Position numbers and translations under genes: made by a program
Notes under the pieces: model-generated
What the model saw: the letters and a program-made list of their open reading frames with translations, nothing else
Told to the model about the DNA's origin: nothing
The model's database searches: none
In this document: piece after piece, positions 48,401 to 60,400 of the stretch
How positions within the stretch are numbered: the first letter of the stretch is position 1
Layout: each line of letters starts with the position of its first letter
Origin: Stichopus chloronotus
Lineage: Eukaryota; Echinodermata; Holothuroidea; Aspidochirotida; Stichopodidae
Assembly (NCBI GenBank): GCA_021234535.1
Contig: CM037843.1
Coordinates: 24,955,911-25,019,910, forward strand
Length of the DNA stretch: 64,000 bases
Direction: 5' to 3'

Positions 48401-51400
48401 CAGTGTGAATAAATGTAGGTATAGAAATGGGAGTACATTCCCAATGTTTGAATAGTGCCTGCAGGACCAGTGCTGATTGGATAAAGATGATGCTGAAAAA
48501 GGTTAATACAATCCAATAACCACCGATGAAGTAAAGTTCAGAGACTGTGTCATAATGTCTGAACCTACCTGAACCAGTCACTGGCAAAACTAAAACTAGG
48601 CCTGAGATGAGACAATGGACAGAAAAATATAACACTGCAGAAAATGTTGACGAGTATGTGGACTAGATAATTCATTTACTGAGCTAAACAAAACAGTGAG
48701 ACATGTCACGAAATTCACCTCACAGATTTAGACAGAAATAGTGCAGCCGTATACATGTAATGTTTATTCTTTGATCGATTGTATTGATCGATTCTCTGAT
48801 CGATTGTCCTCCTCTCCTGTCTGCGGTTCAAAAACCCCACCTAAGGCTAATACATCGGATATCTAAACATGTGCATTTCCGTCATTTCATGGCATGAGCT
48901 TCACTATCTTCTCTTTGAGCTAGCTGCTGCGACACAGAATTTACTATGCTTCAAGAAGTCAAGATTAAAGTACTATAGTATATGTTTGCTCAACAAATAA
49001 GTTCAAAAACATGTGATACCAGCAAGAACTGGGGAACATTCAATAACCTTCCAACAAAAATCAAACTTCTTTGCCTGCCATGGACAAGGTAATCAAGATT
49101 TATGCTTGCCCCTCGACAACCCACCCCAACTGAAATAACATGACATATTTCTAGGTCATACAAAAACAATAACATGAAAATGTAATGTTCAAATTTGTTG
49201 CAGGCAGAGAGGGAGAGTGAGGGTGAGTACCAGTCAGAATCAGCTGGTACATAATTTGTGGATGTAAATCATCTACAACTTTATTATTGAATGATATTAA
49301 ATTTGTTTGGCTTTGCAAGTGCAATGTGAAGATTAGCGGTAAAACTTGAAAATTACATGTTGGTCTTTTTTGCTTCTGCGATGGATGATGTTTTGTCCTA
49401 TGTTTTGATGTTTAGAGCATATTCAATAAGTGCAACTGACAGAAGTGCATGAAACCTTACAGGTATTCTCCACTACAGAATTCTTTAAGTTTTCTAATTT
49501 CTAAAATGACATCAAAAGAGACACAAAGTTGACATTGCTATTTCACCTCTAAATTTAGCTGCCACTGGTTATACTGTTGGATACATGCCATGTGCACCAC
49601 TGAAACTTCACACAAGTCACTTTATGGATTGCTCAGAGTGCTATAAATGCCACTCAAAACACTGGATGCACCCAATGTAAACCCAAACTCAAGACAACCT
49701 AACCCATGCATACAAGCCAACCCTTATGACCACAGCCATCTGATCTTCGTAATTTATTGCAATATGATGCTACGTTTCCAATCGTCTTATAAAGACACAA
49801 ATCAGGGTCTGAGGTTCTCACATTTATCCTTCTTTCATTACATGATCTCGACGGTCATACCGTCAGATGACCAAAACAACCAGCCACATCATGAATCTTC
49901 AAAATCACAAAGCACTGAGAATGCAAATGAACTAGTTCTGTTGCCAAAATCTTGACAAAACTAGTATGTTGCAGCTTTTGCGTATGACCTCCACCACAAA
50001 TGATTTATCCATTCATTTATACATTCAGAGACTATTGATATCATTTTATTGCAAATCATGAGCCACCCCATGAATTGTGGTGAGGCATTATGCTAAGTAT
50101 AGTACTTAAGCCCTGGTTTGCACTTTTAAGTATTCAGAAATATTTCCAGACAATGCATTCAAGTGAAAAATGCAATTCTGCTTGCGGATTCAAAAAGAAT
50201 GTTTTCATGACAACTGACAGTCAACATGACATCCTTTTCATTTATTACTACAAACCTATTTCTATTCTTGGAGTTGTTGGTGAATGAATTCATATATGCA
50301 ATGCTTCATACTGATGCAGTGCTGAAAGTGTTGAAAGAAAACTTGTCAGTCTAATGAGCAAATGATAAAACAACCATCGAGAAGAAAGTTATTTTGGCAA
50401 AACTTAAAACTGCATGATAATAGTTCAACCATTTTGGCTATATCATATTGACAACAAAAAAAAAAGTCACAGAACCAAAGCCAGATCAAACTTGGTCAGG
50501 GGTTGAGATTACCAAAAACATGCTCCATTTTTAAGTTTCAATGAAGAACGAAAGTAAAATATGCAAAATCAAACGTAAAACGATGACTTCTTGGTTAAAT
50601 GATGGATAAATTCATCAATGAAGTTGTGACCATTGTTTACCGAGGCTTTTCATCCCTTCAAGAAAGCACAATGCAATCGGATTCCAAGCAACAAAGAAAA
50701 GAAAAAAAATTCATCATGTTAAATTGACATCAATGAACTGTACATACTGATCAACTATTAGCTGGATTCCTTTTCCTGTTTTTTGATGCTTGTTTAATAA
50801 TCTGCACCTTTGTTTGTTTGTTTGAATAATCTGCTATCAAGTGTCAATTGGTGAATTTGTAATCATATCCGGACATTTACGTTATTTAACGTAATTTGTT
50901 CCAACAATTGCGGTCAGTTTATCACAGAAAGAGAATTTGAACCAAATTTGAAAGGTAGAAAATTCGCAAGAACTGTAGTGATCATACCACCCCTAAGGAC
51001 AAATGATTATCTCATTACAGGAACGACTGTATAGGTATTGCTGTAAACAAAACTATGGCAGTGACGTATCACATCAGGAGAGCAGGAAGCAAAATATTTA
51101 AAATGTCCTACTATACAATATGTCAGGTGACAGCACACTGCAAATAAGGATCTCCACAGACCATGCCATTAAAGAGATTCAATGTCAACTGAACCTTGAA
51201 TAACCTTTTGATATTTTGTACTGTATAACTTTTTCAACTTGATCACAGGGAAGATATTGCTATTGTTCTTTAGTGACCATGATATTTAGTATTTTGAAAA
51301 GAAGTTGGGTCACATTAACTTAAATAATATATGAAAGATATGTTAGCTCATTTCAATACAAAATGTAAACAAAATACCACAAAATCTTAACATACAGACA

Positions 51401-54400
51401 GCCGTTCCAAGAACATGGCACCAACTATTATGATCAACAAAATGTAACATTTGAGTGTACAAGGAGACAATGCATAACAGAGTTAAGTCACCAGTGACCA
51501 ATGGCCAACTGAGCGAACAGAGACCTACCTGATTAACGGCACCAGGACGTCACCAAATTGTCTCTCCAAAAGGTGGAAGATGGCATTGGCTTGACCGATA
51601 GTTTCGAAGAAGTAACACTCAGGGGGTGATCTGGGTTCAGGCATTGGTAGAATGTGAATACCAAGGTCTAGTGCATAGTTGATGTGTTCATCACAGAGGT
51701 ATTTCATCAAAACCTCAAAGATCCTCTGTGCATTGTCAGCCAGAGAAGACTCCCCAGACAGCTGCAAAGGGAAAGAGGTAGACGCAAACATTGCTTTGAC
51801 TCAGCAATGTCACGAGATGGGACAAAGAGACCGTGACGTTGCCGAACCGTTTCCCCTTCGTCCAAGTGACATTTTCCTCACCCGTCCTATAACCACCTCT
51901 CCCACTCCGAACACACCCACCCCACCTCTGGAGAGCATAGGAAATACATGGGTCCACAACAGCGATCTAAATGATTAAGTCTACTTTAAACGTGTTCAAA
52001 GCAGTAATCTGGCTATTTTGGAATTGCTTAAGTCTTAATCACCGGATGTGTTTGTGTTTTCATACCACCGTCTTCTTTCAATTTTCAAAAACTCCCTGCC
52101 GATCCCCTCACATCCTCGCATGTCATCTTTGTCCTTTTGTGGATACTTACACAGTGTAAACTGTTCCTGTATGTGTTGTTTTGCAGTGAGCTCATATTTG
52201 GTTGCCAGTCACTTCTTTTACATTTTTTCAAAACAGTTTTTCAAAAACCTTGAAGACCACAGAAAGCTGTTAAACTGCTACTCGTTTGCTTTAATTCAAG
52301 GAGGCTGTTGTTGCCACAACTTCCCTCTTACATCTACATAATATCTCCTTTGGGAAAAACTAAAATAATGCTTCCTCTAAAACAAAAGCTGACAGGTCAC
52401 TCACAAGCTGACACCTGTTGAATGCCTGCTTTGATTCATTAAGGATGTTGATGGCCACCTCTTGAGAGAGAAATGTTTCTCCATTGTAGTCCACTTGCTG
52501 GGAGGAAGTTCCAATATTGAGTGGAGTTTTAGTCAAGAAAGCTTGGAATTCTTGTAATCTGGGAAAATGCAAAACAATAATTCTTTTATTTTTCTTTTTC
52601 TATTTTTTTTCTTTTCAAATTACATTGCAGATTTATAAACAGTTCTAGTTGGTTTGACTTCAAGGTATGGCAACCAGGATTTCTTGACATGCATGCACTC
52701 CTTTTCAAAGATTTGATTGTAAGGTTAGATAACCAGCCATACAGGGATGGGATGAAAGGTGGGAGTAGGAAGACATAATTCAGAAGTCACACACAACCCT
52801 TCCCTCAAAGTTTACTCACCTCCACACTCCTGGCAGTATAACGAGGAGGCCCTAGACCGGTATTAGGCTGGACAGCACTAGACACAGTGTTAAAAGGTCA
52901 CCAGTTCTCTTGGCACAGAAGACAGGAGTACATTTGTTGTGCCAAGAAAGGTAAGTTGTGAGTAAAGGAAATTACTCATAACTGGTTATCAGTAGCAGAT
53001 TATCAACTTAAAACTCCTGAAGACATGATCTACCTGTGCACATTGTTAGAGTTTATCTCACCTGTCAGCAGTGGGTACTGGCTTCTTTTGGTGGTTTTGA
53101 GCTTTGTAGTAAATATCCAGATATTCGTTCATCTTCTCAGCCAAGTAACTCTCTTCTTTTGAAATGTAACTATCCAAGTAAGTTCCAAAGATGTGTCTGG
53201 TTAGCCTTGACAACAGATGGGCATCTGAGCCTAACTTGTATTCCGACAGCTCTTTGGTCAAGCAGCTCGTCCTTGAGGTAAAATCAAAGACCAAATGCCA
53301 TTACGAAATAAGTTCTGCAACTAGAATCATGTTTCAATTTTGAAATTTCAGAGGCATACAAATTTGTAAGTCAACAAGGTGTTGATGATGCTGGAAAGAG
53401 TGCTAAATCTGACAACATCATTACTCTGATTTACTTTAAACATTTCTTTCTTAAATCAAAGGTTTCTGATTGTATTTCTCATACATCTTGCATTCTCATG
53501 AATCTGTGCAACAGCTTCACATCAACACCAATCAGTGTTGTAGTTTACAGTAAATTTCAAGCTTTTAACCTGTAAACCAAGCTTTCTCAAATGGTGCCAC
53601 TTGTACAATGTAGTTTGGAGGAAGAACAGGAAGAACGTTGAAAAAAGGATTATATTTTTTTAAACTAGGCACATTTCAAGTGTTTCACACCAAACTCAGT
53701 TAAAAGAATTCTCCACGAACAAGAAAACTGAACTTTACACAGGAGCTTTTTTACCGTTCTGACAGTTAAAAATGATGATTTTGAAGGTAGAAGCTTCCTG
53801 AGTTGTGAAATACAGTATCCCACTTTGAAATTGAACTTCAATACAAGTCTGAAAATGTGTTTTGTAGAACTGACAAATGCTGTTTTGCACTCTTTGTGTT
53901 CAATGTACCTTTATTTCAGCAATTATGAAAACCTCAGGAATATCCACATTCAGTAAAATACTTTCTGTTCATGAAACCATTTGCTCTTGAAAGCATGGAG
54001 ATAAAACGTGTTGCTGAGTTGTTACTGAGTTGGTTTATCACAAAGTAAGAATCAGAACCACACTAAAAGACACAGTGCAAAATCAACATCATAGCACTGT
54101 ACAAACCAGATTTGTCAATTTGCTACATCACAACCGATTGATTTCAAACACCAGGCTTGTACTTCCAATATTTACTAAAATAACTCAATTTTTGAATTTT
54201 GTGAATTACTTCCTGAAGATAAGAACAGTGACTTGCATACAAAAATGTTCGCATCTTTTTAAGAGACATGTGATGCTGTGGTGGAGAATTCCTTTTTAAC
54301 TTACAAAACCTTTTGATTATGTTTTTCTTTCCTTCAAATTAAAGTGACTTGAAAAAGTGAAGGAACATTGAACCAGTTTGCATCTGAGCCCTTTCTAAAT

Positions 54401-57400
54401 CAAAATAACAAAAAAAAAAGTGTCAAGGAGTTTAGGGTACAGGGAACCCCCTTGACTCCTTCCCACAGACGGAAATCAGCAGTGCATTACATCAACACCA
54501 TGTGACACTTCATCAAATTTAATTGAGAGCCTGCTCTAAATGTCTGTAATAGATGCAGACAACCGCCTAAAACACCACATGGAATAAAAAAAGGCTCCCC
54601 TGACAACAGCTGGTGCCACTGCAACCCCCGGAAGTTCTCTGTCTAGTTCAAAATGAGGTGCCCTTAAATTAATACTTTGCTCATTGCTCAAAACAGACAA
54701 ACATCCAACTTAAGCAAGTGAAATGAAAATGTCCCCCCCCAAAAAAAAAATAAATAAAAAACAGCTGATGTCAAGCAAGCATGACAACATCAATCAACTT
54801 TCAAAATAGGAAAAGATTTAGGGATTATGACATTAATACTTTGTTTAACTTATTTGACCAGACGGAGAGGCATCACTTGAGTTGCAAATGGTACCTCTTG
54901 GGGAACTGTGACACAAGTAGCGCATTACAAATTTATTTCATAATAGACAGAAATAAGAAAGAAAGTGATTGATTGATTAAATCACCCTTGAATAGATTTT
55001 GGTATTGATGCAGCGGGAGGGGGGAGCATCCCTGAAGTAATACAAAGTGGGCACATACTGCACATGTATTTACTCCGTTTAAAACTTTTCCCACACAATT
55101 TTCATGATGGACGAGTTTGCAATACAGATGAATAAGATGTGATAGCCTGGGACACATTTCTGCAGTGGATATACCTGCACATAAGTTCCATTTAAACATT
55201 GATGATTGAGTCTATTATTCATGATTTTTATAAGAATTTCTTCATTGCATTTTCTGGACAACTCACATCTTTGCTTCTCGTGGGCTGTCCTCAGTTTAAA
55301 AATGAATCACTTTAATATACTGTACATATTTATTAACGTGAGTGGAATAATTGTTAGCGAAAAAATGCGTACTGTAGCTTTTAATGTGGATTATTTACCT
55401 TCTATACAACTGATGAAGCTTTTTGAGGTACATCTCTGAATCTGATTCCAGACGTAGGGTGTCCTTCACATACTCCTGTATAAAACAAATTCAAGTTAAG
55501 TTCAAATTAATTCTCAACATCGTAACTTTAAACTGCTGCTCAGATGGCAAGACCACTGCATATCCAGCCTCTCCAAATGACCCCAAGGTTGGAAAAATTT
55601 AAATCCTAACAGGACTGAATGAAAAATCAAGCATACAACAACTGCTCTCTGTGTTTTGCATACATCAAATAGTCATTCCTTGTGTATTGTACACAAGGCT
55701 ATCAAATAGGTAGGTAGACGTCTCATCGACGATCAGCCACTCGATATTTGCTACCAAGACCTCTGTCCTTGTATTATCTGAATAAAAGCTACTATTGTTT
55801 TCACAACTGAAAGGAGGTTTTTTTAAGAAAGAGGTCGGTTGTAGGGTATCACAATTCTGGTACCTTGGAGAGGTGATCTAAGAAATGTTCTACCTTTGCC
55901 ACAAATAAAAAGTACAATTTGGGTGTACAGGATAAAAAATGGTTCAATGTTTTCAGATAAAGTGGAAAAACAATTCACAATGATCAAGTGTCACCAGATC
56001 TTCCCTTGACAATCTTGGTAAAAACCCAACTAAAGCAAAATTACAGACATTTTATGCCCTCCAGCTTTATTTGTAGACAGGGTTGTTGAACAAAAATCAA
56101 AATTAACAACTTAAAAGCACTGCAGAAATACGACAATGACCAAAATCACACTGCTTTCACCACAGACTTTATTGCCGAGACTATTAAGCAGATGGTCATT
56201 CCAGTTTATAATCCATTGTAAAATGTGGTTAGACTTACTTGAATGACATATGTCAGTCAGATACACAGCAGACTATATAAAGGGGATGACATACCTGCAA
56301 TTTACTCTCATACAAATTTAGGACAAATCTGCCCATCACACTCTCTGGACTGCTGAAAACCTCATGGACCAATTCATTTGCCTACAAATAATAGAGAATT
56401 GTAACTAAATGTTACATAAATGTTAAGTAAATGATTCAAACAAAAAAGACCTTGCATATCGCACGATGACTCCTGATACCGTACTTAAACCCCAACTGTC
56501 ACACCCAATCACAACCCCATCTGCCACCCCCCCTCTTAACCCCATAATCCACACCACCACTTCAACCAAAAACCCCCACCCCAACAAAGATTACCACCAC
56601 AAACCAATGTAACATGTTCAAGCAACAATCTTGCCTAAGTATCTACAAAAAGTAATGAGGAAATTCTACACAACACAACAAAGCTATAAACATGTTGAAA
56701 TGATATTAATTGTCCAAAAAATAGTCATCATCACTTTATACTGCTATTTACATAATGTGCTTGCAAATAGTTGCTGAGTCAAAGGAAACTACACAAGAAA
56801 TACACATTTATACCCCCAGTGAGCTTTCCCTTTGAGTTCTTTCCCTTTGGTTTTGACAGCTTTCTATTATTACTGGGTAAGTCATATGACAATCGTCCTT
56901 CAAGTCCTTTGATTTAACAATAGAATTTCAGGGTGGATACTAAACACTTGAGTGAAACAAATAAAAGCAACCACTAAATAGTCCATAACCTTAAAATGAA
57001 ACCCTGGAAATCATTTTCGATACTGAATTAAGTACTCAAGCTTTAACAATGGACTGCACGTCATTTCCATAAAGGCTGAATGAATTAAATGTCTAAACTA
57101 TACTGATAGAAGCTGGAAACAATCCATTTCGAATGGCATTGGATATAATCCATCAAGCTACTACAAGGTAACTTTTAAAGAGATGTATTTGATGATAATG
57201 GTACAAGGGATGAAGTATTAATTGTAGTGGTCGAACACTGAAATTTAAACAAGAGGGATTTACATTTCCACCACCTGACCAAGTGACCATGGTTAAAAAT
57301 TCATTTTGATAATCATCCTTAGAGTTCAAGAGTAATAATCTTGCTCCTAGAACATTTAAGAAATGAACTGTGAACTTTACCAAATGCTTCAGTCAAAAAA

Positions 57401-60400
57401 TTCTATTCATACAAGTTTGCATATTTTTATACAAATAACTCAGCATTATCTTACAAATTCCCAACATACTGTACATAGCAGTCTTTACATCGGTGAAGAG
57501 AAGTGATGTCACTGTGACCACCAGAACCATGATATAACATTCTCAGGCTACAGAAGGAAGACTACAAGACTTGGCATTACCAGACGTAAGACGTGAAACT
57601 TTGTAGCGTGGGCTTATCTCTGCAGATCACAGGCTTCTTTTGTAATTATCGACATATTAAGGAAGAGGTTAATCATTACAGGATGTGAGGGAAATGAGAA
57701 GGGATCAAAGAGAGAAAGTCTGTTACTACGGTGATTGACAGCAGATATGCTCCTGCACAATCTTAAGAGCAAACAGACAATAACATGAATATTCACAACT
57801 ACTGTATAGCAAAGACCTTCATTAACTCCTTCCTGTTCAATTAAATTTTCAAGAGGCAATACCCTGGATGGAAAGATTAAACAAAAGTGGCTAACACATG
57901 ACATTTTCACCATATCTTTTAACAACCACTTCTTTTTAATCTCATTAATGTTGTTAATAAATTTTCACCACATTGGCTTATCTTCAAGACACATGCACTT
58001 GATGTTTCAAATCTTTGACAAAGAAAGTTAACATGAGCCAAAGCATCATATAATTTTGTCCCAAACGATGAAATGAACTCAGATTACCGCATTCCATAGC
58101 AAATCTTAAAATAGATTTAGAAAAACCCTCATGGCACTAACTTGGAAGTTGAAAAATATCTCTACTTCCTTTCGCTCAAGCTTTCAAAGTGAACTGTTGA
58201 ATCTCAGTGACTGGAGCTTCAACAGTAATTACAATGCCTCTACCTATCACGTTAAATAAATAAAAGTAAAGACGAGGAGACAAAGGCATACCTTCTCGCA
58301 GACAGGTAAAAGATCTTCGCAGACATCATTAACGATGAATGCTTGCTGAAAAAGAGAGAAAGATCACAAAATTGGTGACCAATAAGCAAAATGAATGAAA
58401 AGGAAGAGGAGAGGAGAGAGGATTTCCCAAGGTGTCTCACACTGACACGATGTGAAGAGGGTCTGTCAAATGTTTACAAATATTACAGATATCACTGTTT
58501 GTCATTCAGTTTCATGCTTTTTCCTGTTGGTTTTTCTTCCTTGTATAGAATATAAGTATACAAAGCACTTAGTGTTAGCCTATCGGCAAGGTTAATAGCT
58601 TAATTGCATGCATACGCAAAAAGTAACGAGAGCCCAAAGGCACTTACGATCCTTGCGTGTGCTCTAACTTTAAAGGGAAATAGGTTGTTTAGAATATAAC
58701 ATGGCATGCAAAGAAAATAACTTAAATCTTTGTTAAACCATTCACTCTCATCTATAAACATCTGCAAAAGCTTCATCCCCTCAAAACTCTACACATGTAA
58801 TGAGTAACGGAAGAGGCATTATTTGACTTTTGAAAAGCTTGGGTGAACACATTATTCGTGAGCTACAAATAACTGAGTTTCTATCTGTGAGAAACTTATT
58901 TCTTGAAAAGAAGGCTCTTGTACGTTCTTCCTTACTTTGAATAATCTATCATTCTATGTCCATAAACATTGGTTTTAAAAATATAGTTGTTTTCTGTAAA
59001 ACAAATACCTCATTTCTCTTTAAACCCAGTCTCAGATGAGGTCAGAAATTGCAGGGCAGAGGTAATAATCAAGGTCATTTCGCAGTCTTTCTTATCATAC
59101 ATCAAATTTCACTTAATATACCATAGAGTGCTTTTTTGGGAGGAGGGGGAGAGGGGGGCAATGATCAATTGAGATCAACCAGGCCCTGATGATGTGATGG
59201 AAATTCCAATTTACTAAAAGTCCAGTACAGCAGTTTTGTCTGTGTACCCTCAATGCAAAGCAATGACACAACAACTTGCATATTTGTGCATATACACTGA
59301 GTCTGTACTCAGCACAACCTGTGCAACTGCACTTACTTGTTTTCATTAAAATGTCAATAACTTGACTGAGGAGCATCATGGGAGGGTAGTATAATTAGAT
59401 TTTTGGTTTGTCTTAACAAGACCTATCCACACATCACGGAAAGGTCACATGGGTCAAAGGGTTAAATGAGGTAAAGTGGGGTCAACTAAGGTCATCATAT
59501 GCACTTTACATAGACGACAAAATTTTCCACTGCACCACCCCCTTAAAATGTTTTGTTGGAGAGGTATCAATGAATCATCACTTTCTGACTGCAAGGAAAC
59601 TAGAAACATTAAATTTCAGGTCCAAAAGTTAAGTTTGTCTTTTACTTGCACCATTTAGACAATTCGGGATAATAAATAGGTTTCGGGATGTAAATTTTGC
59701 CACATGATTTCAAAGTCGTTCAGCAGAACAACAAAACTGTAAACTACAATGCAGTGGTTGACACTTTTCATGCAACTTAAACCATATGCTTCTTTGAACA
59801 CACCAATAAGAAGTACACTGGTAATGAATATTCACCTAGTCAAAACAGTTTATCACGGACACTGCAATGATGCAGTCAGTCCATGGGTTATTAAAAATAG
59901 AGTGCATTATTTTAATAAATCTTACAATTCCTGATACTGCTTAAGGAGTGATGACTAGCATGTTTCAAAACACCAGTGAGACGTGTACTGTGGCACATAC
60001 CTAGGTGCTCAAAATGAGAACCATTCATTTTCAAATATGTTTTCTGTTTTTTCACTATTTCTATGCCATTTCCGTTCTTTTTCAAAGTGTTTTCTATCAT
60101 TTCCATTCATTGGATAATGTATTCTGTCCATGAACAACCTGGCATGTAAATTTAAAAATATAAAGAAAAGCTTAATATCAAACATAATCTTATCGTTCTG
60201 GTTTTTCCGTACGCACACAATCACTTTAAACAAACCTAGCCACTTAAAATCGTATTTCAAACCTCCTATACCCATGAGGCTGAGTTTATACAACATTTCT
60301 ATCAATGTGATTACCGATAAGCACATAATGTGTGTGTTAACTGTCTACTAATGTACAGTGTAAAAAGTCTACCATCACAAGCAAATAAATTTCAGAGGTT

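Noticed and set aside
49647..49955. 102-codon plus-strand frame in an EXOC5 intron
   Set aside because: Low-complexity Asn/Gln/Pro-rich composition, opposite to the gene, no homology.
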